Counted from the stretch's first letter, positions 12,721 to 25,289 are shown. The stretch is 64,000 bases of DNA from Nephromyces sp. MM_2019 (GCA_015657535.1 JADHZB010000090.1:1-64000), one strand, 5' to 3'. The notes: generated from the sequence alone by a model not told the origin. Numbers and translations: made by a program.

Positions 12721-13942
12721 GGCTCACGCATTTAAATATATCGCGTGTAAGACACACAGCAACTGAAACCCAAGGTTAGAGCACACTCAAATTTTACTCA
12801 CATACGCTGCTCCAAAATATTCTGATCTCACTGTTATGGAGATAGGCTCCAGATAATGACCAGTCGCCAGGAGACCTGCACGTACATAAAACTCTAAGCA
12901 TAATTTACTATTAATAAAAAAAAATCATGTGACATAGGTCCGGTAAATCCAGTGCAATAAGCATGAATTTTAAGCTGCTCTCCAGCTCATATCCTCATGA
13001 ACAATCGCATGAATAATACCCCCAAAATAAAAAACCTAAAACTCAATAAAAGTGTATCACCCATAACGCACGGGGAATTCTGGAGCACCAAGAGCAGCCA
13101 CAATTTTAACAAACTCGCAAACCCAAAAAGAAAAAGCCTCAAATTCCCAGAGTACAGCTTTCAAAGCTCCGCTAGACTGACCTTGTCCGTAGCAAGATAC
13201 AAAGTACACAACCACAAAATACAGGCGCGGCAGTGCATCTGATAAACCACCTCCTCCTAGTAAGCAAAGCACTTTCTAGTGCACTAGGAGTACAATACAG
13301 CTTAAAATGCAATGACAGGAAACAGTTCAGGCAGCTTCTTTGCGCCCTGGCGGTATACAGCGGTAAGTAAAAAGCAGCGTAACAATTCTTAGCGAAGCGC
13401 CCTACTTTTAACAGCCAAAATCAAAGCAAAGCATCTGCCAATCGCACACAACAGAAAAAACACAATTATACGGAAAACTGACTTCCGGCGAAGAAATAAA
13501 TTTTGCTTGAAATTACATGCATACTGATACATCGAAAAGGCGGTGAACTTTAAATTTGCACCAAGAAGGATTTTTTAAATGTCCCGCGCAGGTGACGGTT
13601 TTCAACACTTGCTTTTATGCTCAGTTTCGCCGGTGTCACTTCACGAGACTTTCAACAACGCGCACCCCATGTACGTGCGCTATCGCTTGCGCTTGTGTGC
13701 TGACCGCTGTGATCCGTAAAGAGAGGACACTTCCAAGGATACTATGCATCCCGCCTAACTTCTTGCGGCTCCAAAAAAATGCTTGCACTTGGGCGCACCT
13801 CCGCAACTCCACCACGAATTAGAAGCACCGCGGAAGTTGCTTGCATGCCGGTGCAAACACGCTGTACAGCTTCCTGGAGAAGCCCGGGTGGCGGTGCTTC
13901 CCAATGCTCTCTATAGGTACCCAATACAACCTGTACTATTAC
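12721..13942. other. Region upstream of the CCCH gene
   Basis: A/C-rich top strand with no convincing gene. It probably contains the 5' UTR and promoter of the minus-strand CCCH gene. I see no clear core promoter element. Confidence 0.5.
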
Positions 13943-14075
13943 CTGCGTTAAAAGCTTTTCCTGCCGCGCTTGAAATGAACGCATGGGCGCAGCGATAATC
14001 GCACCATCCTTCAGAGCCGTTGATTCGGATAAAATCTGAGCCCTCTCAACGTTAGATTTGTGGACGTCCACACAT
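13943..14075 (-). CDS. Possible isolated coding exon, unknown gene
   Basis: Within a longer minus-strand open frame (14089-13742), the stretch 14075-13943 has a CTGCAG acceptor and a CAG|GTAATA donor. It encodes 44 well-mixed codons, including SNVERAQILSESTALKDGA. The local base composition looks more GC-rich than its surroundings. I could not find partner exons on either side, and the frame has no ATG start. It could be one exon of a short-exon gene or a chance open frame. Confidence 0.2.
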
Positions 14076-14847
14076 CTGCAGAAGATCACGATATTGAGAG
14101 CTCATTAAGATATCGCGGGAATGCAGGTGACCGCGGGAGATAGCGCTGAATTACTGATGTCACCAGGGTACCCCATCAATACGCCTTAAATTGCCGCCCA
14201 CGCCTGCAAGTTATAACAGATATACTGGAGAGCACCATCTAGTTTGTACTGCTTAAATGATTCCGCTGGTAGAGCAGCGACATATCAACTGTTTGCACCA
14301 ATTAAGGGTGTTATCGCCAAGGCATGGAGAGAGTAGCGCACGTACTTATACTCCTGCGAAGCAAAGTGAAAGACAGACCCGTCGAGGACGGTGGCGATTG
14401 TTGACGGAATCTCGTGACAGCGCCTAGCTCAAATCCAAATAGGGAAACGTGCGTAGCACAGGCTAATATCGCTGTTAAGAATGTCTGCCTATTCAAAGCT
14501 TGCAAATCACTTTGGTCTTAGCTTGTAAAGCATATGCGCAAAGAGGAATTGAACGATAAAAGTCATTCATTTCGATACGAAAAATCTCTCCAGAAACCGG
14601 GATATCCTTGGGTAGATCCTTAATATTCTATTTGCCGCAGAATGGGGGTAGAATATATGCTTTCAGCGCCGCGGTAAAAATTCCGGGGATCTAGCTTCAA
14701 TGTCAGAGAATTTAGCTAATAATGAATTCCAAAGAGCCATCGTTATCTAGAGAGATTCGCGCGTGTTTTAAGCCGCTTGTTACCACCTAGTTTTCCTTGG
14801 CAGTTTTTGTGCTATCAGTGCAAATAATTTGCCGGTTTTACAACTTC

Positions 14848-14920
14848 GAAGCTTTTGCTTATGTTGCTATTAAGCCTACTCACTTGGAGTAGGCTTAATA
14901 GCAACATAAGCAAAAGCTTC
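14848..14920. repeat. Perfect 34-bp inverted repeat with 5-nt loop
   Basis: The left arm 14848-14881 and right arm 14887-14920 are exact reverse complements, separated by ACTTG. Outside the arms, CAAC on the left (14841-14844) and GTTG on the right (14921-14924) also pair if a three-base bulge (TTC) is allowed. There is no coding sequence here. It lies between the minus-strand CCCH gene and the plus-strand dehydratase gene, near the switch from A-rich to T-rich top strand. It could fold as a cruciform or RNA hairpin, be a remnant of an inverted insertion, or be an assembly or amplification join. Confidence 0.97.
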
Positions 14921-17900
14921 GTTGAAATTAGCCTAGTGCTTTTATGCAAAAGTCTGAGTGCGAGAGGCGTAACTGCAACTTTCTTGTAGTGTTTCTGTTT
15001 TTGAAAAGGGGGCTTGCGTGATAAGCGCTGGTTAGCTAGAATACATTGTGCATATTGTGAGGTAATAGGGTAAGATTGCGTCTGGTGTGACGTTTCCTAG
15101 TAATCTCCCATGACGAAGTGCTAAGCAGCATGTGTAGGTTGTGCGTGTACCTATAGGTTGTAAAGTACCTGTAAGATATTTTTATAGGAGATAGTCCAGT
15201 AGAAGATGACAAGGCCACGTTTGAACTCAGTGATGTAAGTGAAAGAGTGTTCCCCTGGTTCAGAGAAATGCTTCGTGCCTTTTTCAGATTGTGCTTCGTG
15301 TGTTGTAGAAGTGCGCTGAGCTATTTGGCTGCTGCAATAATTGGTTATCCTTGGTCCTGGAATAAGCAGGAAGTCTTCCGCTAACAGCTTTCACGAAGTC
15401 TTCTTTTTTGTGGCACATAGATGAAGATAGAGCTAGTTCTACTTCAATGAGCTCGGAGGCCCTGTAATAGGCATGCATAGCTTACTTTGCAGTGTACGAG
15501 CCTCAACTAACTGCATAAAAAGTGCGTCAAGGCCTCGTGAACTCTATAGCATGCTGTGGTTTGCAACAGCTACTATCCTTGCTGCTAGACGTAAAATAAT
15601 CAGTTTCTTAGTGAAGTTTGTAGCTCGATTCAAGTAGTTTTGGTTTCTCAGCTGCCACTTTTCGGCTTTGACCTATGATGCATGGTAGAATACTACTTCC
15701 CTATTGGGCAGGTATTCGGAAAGCTAATTATATGAATGCTGGGAACTTAGTTTTTGATGCACCTGGGGTATCATGATCAGTACGACAAGGCGTCGGATGG
15801 ATTGCTGCATTACGCACAAGGAAAGCGTCGTATGACCTAGCATTAATACAATAGAAAACGGACTCTGGGTTGGAAACTTATTTCTCTGTGCATAACAGTT
15901 TCTGATCAACAAGACATCTTCGAGTACTCAAAGGAGCTTTAGAGTCAGAGTGATTTTGTACCTTAACAAGTACTACTTGATACGTTCAGCTTTATTTCAA
16001 ACGGTGCATTCTGCTCAGAATTCACTTTTCCGAAGTCATTGCAGTGCAGCGTGCACGTGTGCTCTATGTATATAGTCAGTGACCTCGTTCAACCGCACGA
16101 CCTGATTCACTAACATGGTGTGCCTTGAGGAGATTGACTTTCCTCCCAAACGCACAAGGCGTGAACTGCTGGCTTGATATTAATAGATAGTATTCCGTGC
16201 TTTACCCATGTGTGCGAAGCATCTGGCGGAATACACAGGCTTAACACTGGTGGCGAGGTACACGGTGGACTGCCACCGCGGTGAGGATATGCACCGGTAG
16301 CTCGAGTACAGCTGCTTGCATGAAACCGTTTGGTATCCTCCCGTGGCTCTGAAGGTTGCAGCTTCGTGATCCTCCGCTGCTTTTATGCAGGGTCGATGGT
16401 GACTCTGCATGTGAATCTTCGAAGCTTGGCAGCCACTCAACGGTACCCTCATTTTACGCCAACTATTTGAAAGAGCGCCGGATGATATGTTGTGGAAACC
16501 GATTAAAATAGTGTTGTAAGGGACTGCTGTTGAAGTGATAAAGAAACTGCCTCCCCTGACTAGCTATAGCAAGGTTTGCGCGTAGTTACCTATGAACTGC
16601 GTATGGGGGTTGCATTGAAATATTTGGTAGCAAATTACATGTTGGTACAGCTTTTTTGTATCATGCAGCGACGTTAGTCCAACTGCACCCAATGTTGAGG
16701 TTTGCAGAGCATGAATATACAAGTTCATTGCTTCTCGATATAAAAAAGTCGATAAGACAATTAGAAAAAACAAATTAAGGTGCGCACTAGCGATTTCCAT
16801 TGGCTGGTTGGATATTATGCGCTGCTTTTTGTTAGAGCCGAAGGCTTTGTGACATTTTCCTGAATATTTAGCTAATGACGTATGATAAGTGCTCAGTATG
16901 CTCAAGGTTTGTACATAAAAGATGTCACGCAAAATAAAATGGCATTGCTACAATGGGACTTCTCCGGTGAATGAATTTTCCATCAATATCTGGGCACTTT
17001 GAGTTATAACTTACCTCCGAATATGTTTGTCAGCTCGGTGATGAGCTCTCTATGTAGGTATATCATAAACACGATGGTCCTCAACTCTTCGAAATGTATA
17101 ATATAGTTGATGACTCATTGCCTGTATGAGGTTGTGAACATGATTTTCCTTGGTCTATTGGAGGCTAGGTTGTTTGTAGCAATTTTTTAGAATATTCTTT
17201 ATTGAAATTTAGAACTATAGCTGTATTTTTTTGGGATGTCGGAGTCATTACGGCTGTCTTATTATTTTTGGAATATTTCGAGCATTATGCTTTTTTTCTA
17301 GCTGTTACAATGCCATAATTTTATGCATTCTGAAGAAGTGGATTCTATTTCTTGGCTATTATGAATTTAATGGTAGTTTCTTCTCTGGTACTATTCCTAC
17401 TCGTGGAACTGCACAATTGCCGTTCATCATAATGGGGAAGAATTGACGCTGAACATAACAATGCTATCCGTGGAACAAGTTGCTGCAGTGCATTTCTTTT
17501 ATTTTTGCTTTGATTATCTGGAGTTTCCTGTTCATGGTGCCTATTTTGCCGAAGGTTACTTAAGCTTGCTATTTTGTTGTGCAGCAGTTGGCCATTAAGA
17601 TATGGAAAAAGTGTTTACTATCTCGCGATAGTAATCTCAAGGAATTTAGTTTTGTATAAAAGATGTTTTTAAGGGTACTTAGAGTAATTTTATTGGCTTT
17701 TGCATTAAGCAGCGAAGGCTTTTAATTTTGAACACATTTTGAGGCTTTTTTTAAGCTACTCAGTTCCTACCGTTTGGTACCAGGGAGTATACTGCTATAT
17801 GCGATGGCAGTGTGGAGGATAGTGCTATACACTGTACTTGCTAATGAAGATTGCCTTATTTAGCTCACTTTGATTATATAGCTATCAAAACCCCTCACTA

Positions 17901-18148
17901 GCTTGCTGAATCTCTTAAATGGCTCGGATATTTTGTTCGAACAGTATTTCCTTGCAGGGAGAGACATAACCTGGTGTTTTTTATTTTCTAAGTAGGCCCA
18001 GAAAATTTTCTCGTTAATAGTTTCAACGCTAGCTGATGTCCCTGCGCTCCTTTTAGATAATACGAGATATATATCTAACTGTGGTAATCTAAACATAGCT
18101 GGGCGCTCTTTATTCCCTGAAAAAATTTCTTTGTTATTTCTTGTTTTA
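14921..18148. other. Intergenic DNA, no supported gene
   Basis: The top strand is T-rich. Minus-strand open frames at about 15.3, 16.2 and 16.6-16.9 kb lack domain signatures, and the longest begins without ATG. The last part should contain the promoter and 5' UTR of the dehydratase gene. Confidence 0.6.
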
Positions 18149-19153
18149 ATGCCAAAAAAAAGTTACGCTAATTTTTTTTCTTTAATTTTTGTGCTAGCCT
18201 TAGACTCAGCCATGTCTCCGCTTGCTAAACTCACGGCTGAACAATTACAGGGTCTCAGCCACAAGTTGCCATGTTGGCGAAGCGTTTTCGATGGAAAGAG
18301 TATAAAACGCTCTTTTACTTTCAAGGATTTTAATGAGGTTATTGCATATTCTAATATCATCAATTATGGTTAACCAGCGTTCTATTTGTTGCTTTGTATA
18401 CTTTCAAAACGTGCTGTAGGAGACGAAATATTTCGCCCTAAAGCCTTTGGTGCTCATTGTCTGCTTCGAACTTTTTTTTTTCTTTTAATGATATTATTTT
18501 CAGCCTTGCTTTCTTGTGTTTTTAATACGAGTTTCGTTTGTACGCGGTTCACCAGTTATAGCTCTGGAATGGTTTTTTTGCCAAATTTTTTATTTATTGC
18601 CATGAAAATTGCTTTTAAATGCATTTCTCTTAACTAAACTTCCAAATTTAGATTCATCCTGCGCTATCCATTGTAATTTTAAAAGTATGCCTTTTAAGAA
18701 AAATTTTTTGATGTGCCCAAGCAGTTTTATTGCAATATTTTTTGCTTGCATACTGTATTTAAATGATGCATATATCTTCTCTGTTGCCCTCATAAGCACT
18801 TTACTTCGCCTTGTCACCTTGTGCTTTGAAGAATTTTACTTTTAGGCTGTTCTTTTCTTTCAACCAATTAGCTAATTCTCTACAGCCGTTTAGTTAAGTT
18901 TTATTTAATATTGCGATATTAATGCAATTATTTTATTGATGAAGCGTATGTGTATCCACGTGACTTACAGGCCTGGGGCTTCATGAGCCGCGTTGCATTG
19001 CACGCAGAAAAAATGGATCATCATCCTAATTGGTATAACGTGTACAATAAAGTTGATATTGAACTTTCCACGCATGATGCTGGAGGGGTAACTGAAAAAG
19101 ATATTCAGCTGGCCAACTTCATTGATGCGGCAAGCCAGTCATCGAAAAATTAA
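18149..19153 (+). CDS. PCBD: Pterin-4a-carbinolamine dehydratase (PCD/DCoH family), two exons
   Basis: Exon 1 ends at 18337 (GAG|GTTATT) and exon 2 runs 18971-19153 (acceptor CTTACAG), with a 633-bp phase-0 intron. The joined product reads FKDFNE+[14 protein letters not shown], colinear with the DCoH fold. Counting from the internal ATG at 18212, the protein is 102 residues, the usual family length. The catalytic histidines are H59 and H60 in [13 protein letters not shown] and H77 in [12 protein letters not shown]. The enzyme dehydrates 4a-hydroxytetrahydrobiopterin during cofactor recycling for aromatic amino acid hydroxylases. The upstream in-frame ATG at 18149 would add 21 residues with a hydrophobic run ([13 protein letters not shown]), a possible targeting extension. 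Which start is used is undecided, and 18212 gives the canonical length. The fold and active-site assignment are secure. Confidence 0.93.
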
Positions 19154-22100
19154 GCCTTATCTGTTTTATAGCGTACAAAGTATGTTTGGGTTTTTCCTCC
19201 CGGTTTGGATAAAGCACCACCAATTGGATGTTGGTACCGAAAAATATTTCCATGAATTTGCTTAGTTCCAGCCAGAAATTGATGTGATTACAATAATTAC
19301 CGCTGTGGATATAAGACATAAAGTACACTCCACTTAGCTTTATGTTTTACATGCTAATTTGATGCGCTGCTACACTTAAAGGCTGCAATTTTTGGCACTG
19401 TTACTGGAACACCGAGCTATTTATTTTACCTGAATATTCGCTGGTGGTTGATGTATTTACCAGTAGTTTTACGTGTGGTTTAACCATGTTTAATGTTCTA
19501 TAACTAGCTTGAGGGATTTTTGTATTTTAAGGATTTTTGTAATAAATATGGAAGCAGAAAACAAATACTTAAATGGGAAATTACGCCTAACTTTGCTGTA
19601 GTAATCTCTATGCCTAAGCTCAACTTTTTTCAACAAATATTACTAAGGCTTGATAATTTCCGAGTTTTGGAACCGCGAAGCTTTCTGAAAAAGAATTAAT
19701 AGTTGTTCATTCATCAACAAAAAATTGCTTCAAACGTTTTCATAGTCCTCCCAGAGGGCTCACATGATTGAGCTTTCGCATGCAGCCACTAGTTACCTTG
19801 CTCTTGGCTTAGTAATATAGCTTGCTCCTAGCACAGTCAATGAAAATGGATCATGGCTATTTAATTAAGTTTTAAAAAGTGCTGAAATATGCACCCTTTT
19901 GAGATGAGCCCGCAGAACTTCCTGTTATTACTGGGATTTTCTCGATACAAAGAAGCTGGAATTTTTGGTATACCTATTTTAGGTTAATTTTACTTTGCGT
20001 GAATTTGCAGCAAAGAATACTGAATACTAAAATATAATGGTTTTTTTCCTTTCCTATATCCCTGCTTATTTTTATGTGATTTGTACATGCTTCTGGCTTA
20101 CTATAGATAAACTAGGGCAAGATTTGTATTTATTGTGTGTATCACAGTATAAGTTTAATAGCATCTAGTTTACTTAGGTCCGTGCAGTTCTTTTGTTTTG
20201 GTATCTCTCATGGTTCGTGTCATCTAGATATCGACTGAATCCATTGGGATAATGATAATTGAGACATGCGCAGCGCTAAAGCTACCGCATGAAGGCAACT
20301 TTTTTTCATGTAGGAATTATTAGGAGCATCTAGGACTTAATGAGTTCCCTTGTGTATGCGGTTGTCATTCCTAATTTTTTAACATATTCTAATAATTTTT
20401 TTTTGATGAGAATTTGTAACCGTCAGCGCATTGCGGTGCATAATTTTTTCAGTTTTTAGAATTGAGTGGATATGCTGACACGCTGAGCTGTTTCCTTTCG
20501 CTCGCGAATTCATCTGTTTGCCCCCCCCGTAAGATTTATACATTTCCATAGTTTTCCTTTTTATCTCTGTTGTGTACTTGGAAGCTTACTACTCTGGATT
20601 CCTTCGTACTGCTACTCCATTCAATTGTACGCTTGCATACTATTTCAAGTTAGGTAACTGCAGTTACTGTTTACGCTTCGCTGTTACGTTAGCCAACTAA
20701 CTTGGCTTGTTTGTATACCTGTGATTCCTCGAGCGAAGTGAATACTGGGAAAATATAGGCCCTCCTTGAGGGCAGCATTATACTGTGGTGTATGACTTAA
20801 GTTTTGAATTGCCTGTTTAAGCGGAAAACGCTTGGCTTTACTAAAATAAGTGAAGCTGATATCTTAAGTGATGGCTTCCTATCATGAGAATAATAACACA
20901 CAAATCGGCGGCATAGTCTACTGAACAGTATGTCGTTGAACATGGTCGCGCTAGATATCAGAGCGAAAGGGACACATAAGAGCCAGGGGAAAGACTCACT
21001 GAAAAAATTTATACTTCCTCTATTAGCTGTAAGGTCGGAGCAGTGCTAGCTAGTGCCATAGTGCCTCGCTAAACCGTACGAATATTCGCTCTTCACGGCT
21101 CAATTAGGGAGACAGCAGCAAAACCATTGGGGGTGCTTCTTTATCTGCGTACCCTTTGGGGTCCTTGAAGTCATGCCTTTCCGTGTTATGCTGAATGCTG
21201 CGGATCCTAAAACTCGTTACTATCCCCTATGGTTGCCATTGAAAACTTCTTTAAGCCCTGCATTTAGGCACGTACTGCAAAGGCGAATAGAAATGGTTAA
21301 GTTGACACGAGCCTGATATCATAAGTACACTTACCGGGATCACTTTACCGTCTCGTATGCGAGGTCCCACAAAAGTAACCATAAAGAGGGTGTCCAAAAC
21401 TTTTTCGTTTTGCTGTTTCTTGGCTGCAATGCCGTTAATTTTAAAAGTTTGCCGCTCTACTTTTGTATCATTGGCGATAGTTTGCAGCTACCTAGATACC
21501 TGAGTACTGCACTGCTCTGTACTCCGCGTGTTTTTGTCACCAATTAAAAAATTTCATATTTCTATACATGTGGTTCACCGTGTGCTTACTGCAATGTTGA
21601 TACTATAATACTATGCTAGCTTTCCTGTCGGGTATTCATGGGAGTACGCTTGCGTTTCAGGGATAACAGCTGCGGTCGATCGATTTTGATTACATTTCAT
21701 GTTTCTTGCCTAGCGGATTCCAGCGTTACCCGCTCGTTGTAGTAGTCTGACTTTGTTAGCTGTATCGGAATGAGTACCGCATCAGTGCACGTGTATTTCA
21801 CTCTTTGTGTACACGCTTCAATTGAATATACCTAAAAAGCCTTTCTGATCAGTTTATCATGTCACAAAATTTCTCGGGCTGAAATACTACAGTGATCTGC
21901 TGACTGCATCCTAAATCCCTATATGCGCCTACATACCATAATGTACGAATGATGCTGCAAATAGTCTCTGGAATTTTTTTAAGTTCCGCGATATAGTTAC
22001 ATATTGCCAAACTAGCAGTTTGGTATCTTGTGAACTTTAGGCCAATTTTATAAAAAAATACTTGTTCATATACGCAGCATCATGTTGCAACTGTACTCTT

Positions 22101-22358
22101 TTTTTGATAGCAAATATCATTTTATGCCAGATTAAAGGGAAGAAGCTACGTAGCTTCCAGCCTGTTTCTTTTAAGGTAGTGCAATGAGCTGCAGATACAG
22201 AGAACATGGGGGGTTACGTTCTCGTTGAATTCGCAATTTTTCTATTTGTGAATACATGATGTTTCCTTAATTTTTGTGGCTTATCGCATAATTCCCCGCT
22301 GAATTTTTGTGAGCCTGTCCAAGATTTTATCCCAGAATGATTCCTCAGATAACTTAAA
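19154..22358. other. Intergenic DNA, no supported gene
   Basis: T-rich top strand between two co-directional genes. I see no open frame with a recognisable motif. Short hairpins occur (for example near 20759-20773 and 22008-22024), with arms of only 6-7 bp. Confidence 0.6.
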
Positions 22359-24287
22359 ATGCAGCGAAATTTAAACGAGGCCGAAGTGGCCCTGTGCACC
22401 CAATGCATGTTATTCTACTCGTTGGTGGACCAATCGGGTGATAAATACCCTCTACACAGCTGCTTATCAAGCCAAGAAATCGAGGAGCACTTAGGTGATA
22501 TCAAGTGCTTAACACCGGTGGTTACAAAGGTGGACCCTGATAGCAATGCAGTCCCTTTTGAGCTAATCGATTTCATCCCATCAGAGACTCATATTTTTAC
22601 TATTCTCAACCCTGGAAGCCAAGATGAGATAAAAACAAGGCAAATATTCTTGCACACCCCGTTGGACACGCGAGAAAAAAAAATTTTGCAGGACTTTCGG
22701 TCTTGCTGTAAGTCTCATAAGTATAAAATTCCTCGTGTACTTGAGCCTGTTTTGCTACGAATTTTACTTCACAACCACAGAAAAAATCCAAATGACTATT
22801 TGGAGAGAAGCATGGAACATGCACAACTTATGATGGATTGGAAAAGTAAAAATTACCCCGTATGCGATGATGAACCGGATTTATCGGCAGACCTAGCTGC
22901 AGGGGTGATGTACTGGGTTGGAAGGGATTCCTTTTACAGACCCTTGCTCATCGTCAATTTGAGTAGGTTACCAAAAACTGAGCATATTGTTTCGCGCTTT
23001 AAGCGACTCACGGTTTTTTGCTTTGAATGGGCTCTTCGGTACTTAATGATTCCAGGTAAAGTAGAGACTTGCTGCGTTATCCTAGATGTCAGGGGCGTAC
23101 CTATACACAAACTGCCAATATCAGCGCTTTCAGATATTGTGCTCACACTTACAAAGCAGTACCCATTTCGCTTAACTCGTATGTGGATTTTGCACGACTC
23201 TTTCTTTATCCAGTCCATATGGAGTATAGCGAAACGCTTCCTCAGCAGGCAGCAACAACAAAAAATCGCTATAATGCGGTCTGGATATGAGGAAAATTTG
23301 TTGTCTCTATATCGCGAAGAACAAATTGAAGAAGCTTACGGTGGAATACGCCCGGAATGCCAAGTTTTTTACCCCTTTCCTGTGGCTCCAGGTCCTTACG
23401 CTTTTAATTTTACCAGTAGCAGCGCTAAAGAAATCCTTCAAAATAAATGCAGCCCTCTCATACAAAAGCCGTGGAAAGTTGCTGATGAGTGTACGGCCTT
23501 CGGTATTTCATGGGAAAATTCCAACGAAATTCCAACGCTTTGGTGTGAGGAAGTTAATGAAGTCCTGCAACAACTTGAGCTACTTTTTAAGAGCCCAGCA
23601 GATTTTTTAAAGGACGTAGGTATTCCTGCTTCACTTAGTACCATAAATTCCTCAAATATCTTCCACATTGAATACAACTCCCCTATTGAATGGTATTTTG
23701 GGGATAATTTTAACAGTATTTTTAAAGCTAAGCTACTTTCTGATGTCTCCCCTGAAGAGAAAATACATGATGCTGGAGTTGTTTCAGCGTTAAAGCACCA
23801 TGATTTCCAAAAATCTAGGCTCAGAAGTTTCGGTAAACGACCTTCACACGTTCATAGAGCCCACAGCAAAAAACTTCCGCGTATGGAGTTTCACCAAGAA
23901 AGGTTTGAAGTGGCACTAGCACCACAGAAATTTGAAGATAATAAAAATGGCGTCTGCGAAACGTTAATAACACCCCCACGGTGCGACCAGGTGGGCAGCC
24001 AGGAAAGGATACCTAGTGCTTTAATCTCGGAAGGTAGAGGTGAGCTTTTTACTGGCTCACATGGCTCATCAACTTCAAGGAAAAATTTAAGAGACGTACA
24101 GTTTGACCCTAAAATGGAAGCTTACTCTTTTCGGGAAGTCGCCCCAGCGACTACTTTAGATAACTCAAGCGGGAACAGCGTCACTAGAAAGGAGGAAAAT
24201 GAGCTTTCTCCCCCTTTTTCAACTGAAAAAGATAAAGATACTAAAAAGTGCTCCTTTTCAAGAAATTGTTCATGCTCATTGCAATAA
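22359..24287 (+). CDS. Sec14-like CRAL-TRIO lipid-binding domain protein (642 aa, single exon)
   Basis: The ATG at 22359 (context TTAAAATGC) has an in-frame TAA two codons upstream. Residues about 100-165 match the helical CRAL-TRIO N-terminal region (VLLRILLHNHRKNPNDYLER...DWK). Residues about 178-334 match the CRAL-TRIO domain: YWVGRDSFYRPLLIVNLSRL, then VILDVRGVP at 240-248, then LTRMWILHDSFFIQSIW and IEEAYGGIRPE near 325-333. Such domains bind phosphatidylinositol, phosphatidylcholine or other hydrophobic ligands and exchange them between membranes; the ligand here is unknown. The N-terminal 80 residues include a cysteine-containing segment, and the C-terminal 200 residues are polar and low-complexity. 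No GOLD or other accessory domain is visible. The stop codon lies inside an AATAAA hexamer. Confidence 0.9.
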   Translation: MQRNLNEAEVALCTQCMLFYSLVDQSGDKYPLHSCLSSQEIEEHLGDIKCLTPVVTKVDPDSNAVPFELIDFIPSETHIFTILNPGSQDEIKTRQIFLHTPLDTREKKILQDFRSCCKSHKYKIPRVLEPVLLRILLHNHRKNPNDYLERSMEHAQLMMDWKSKNYPVCDDEPDLSADLAAGVMYWVGRDSFYRPLLIVNLSRLPKTEHIVSRFKRLTVFCFEWALRYLMIPGKVETCCVILDVRGVPIHKLPISALSDIVLTLTKQYPFRLTRMWILHDSFFIQSIWSIAKRFLSRQQQQKIAIMRSGYEENLLSLYREEQIEEAYGGIRPECQVFYPFPVAPGPYAFNFTSSSAKEILQNKCSPLIQKPWKVADECTAFGISWENSNEIPTLWCEEVNEVLQQLELLFKSPADFLKDVGIPASLSTINSSNIFHIEYNSPIEWYFGDNFNSIFKAKLLSDVSPEEKIHDAGVVSALKHHDFQKSRLRSFGKRPSHVHRAHSKKLPRMEFHQERFEVALAPQKFEDNKNGVCETLITPPRCDQVGSQERIPSALISEGRGELFTGSHGSSTSRKNLRDVQFDPKMEAYSFREVAPATTLDNSSGNSVTRKEENELSPPFSTEKDKDTKKCSFSRNCSCSLQ

Positions 24288-24288
24288 A
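24283..24288 (+). promoter_or_regulatory. AATAAA hexamer overlapping the CRAL-TRIO stop codon
   Basis: The TAA stop (24285-24287) is embedded in AATAAA. In AT-rich DNA this may be chance. A use in 3'-end formation is inference only, and it would be unusually close to the stop. Confidence 0.25.
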
Positions 24289-25029
24289 AGAAACTTTTTT
24301 GGGTAATAAACTCATTGTTATTATAGTTTTTTATTGGCTATGAAAGAGGTGAAATATTACTGAAGGCTGTGCATGAAAAGAATTCAAGATATCATTTTCA
24401 AAAAGAGAATTAAAAGTATATTTTCCACATTTAGGAATTTCAATTAAAATCTTTTTGAAATTCTTTTAAAGTTATGCTTCACCACTGCAAGAATCTCATG
24501 GTTTCCGAACAGCGAAGCATACTCTCGTTACAAACGAGTAGGTACCTTTTTAAAGCCTATCATTTTGAAATTACAATGTGGTGAATGCGTGAGGTGCCGA
24601 CCGTCCGACTAGTATTGCATAGTTGCAATATATTGCTGCCAAAAAAGCCAGTCTTTAGAACATGGCTTCACATTCGCTTACATTTCTATTAAGCTGCTTA
24701 AATATATGAGAGATCACTATTGCAGGTAACCTCATGGAATTCTAGTTGCCTGCTCTATCCAGAAAATAGTCTGCAGGTTTTTTGCTTATAGTATTACTTG
24801 TTGTATTCTTCTGAAAGAGCTGCTCCCCGGTTTCCAAGCTTTTCCTAAGATAAGCTTCATCTGAATGCGGGCATTTCTATACAGGTCCAAGACTATTGTA
24901 TAAGTAGTAGCTCAAAAGTGGTATGGTGACATCCAGTTGGCACACGCAATTACACACCTTCCAAAAACAATTGGCTCAGTAACTACTACGTTCCCGTAAG
25001 ATTACCGCACTTGTGGCTTCATCGTTAGT
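24289..25029. other. Intergenic DNA
   Basis: AT-rich, presumably beginning with the 3' UTR of the CRAL-TRIO gene. I see no coding signal. Confidence 0.55.
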
Positions 25030-25215
25030 TTACATCATAACTGTAACAGGAGTTTTGCCAGCTTGCATGTGTTGCAAGTGCATCACAGCTGCCTGCTGTG
25101 GTGTATTTGGCAGAGCAGATGTTTCATTGTTGAAATTTTGAATTGCAATACTGCGGTGTCTCGCAGTCAAATCATCTAATGTTGAAGGATCGCCAAGATT
25201 TAACTTCATCCCCAT
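25030..25215 (-). CDS. Possible 61-residue small protein, unknown function
   Basis: An ATG-initiated frame (25215) runs to a TAA at 25032-25030, with an in-frame TAG three codons upstream of the ATG. The composition is balanced and protein-like (starts MGMKLNLGDPSTLDDLTARH, ends KTPVTVMM) and has no low-complexity tract, unlike most chance frames here. It has no membrane segment, cysteine or recognised motif. Its ATG lies 74 bp from the ATG of the proposed divergent plus-strand gene at 25290. It could be a complete short gene, a last exon or a chance frame. Confidence 0.3.
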   Translation of the reverse strand: MGMKLNLGDPSTLDDLTARHRSIAIQNFNNETSALPNTPQQAAVMHLQHMQAGKTPVTVMM

Positions 25216-25289
25216 GTTGACCTAAGCAATGTTTCCTCAGTTCGCACTAGTGTGTGATCACTCCTTGATACTATGTTGGGCATTGTGCC

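Noticed and set aside
16564..16932. 122-residue minus-strand frame in the 15-18 kb gap
   Set aside because: It begins with TTG rather than ATG, has no splice-site support or recognised motif, and is a likely chance frame in T-rich DNA.
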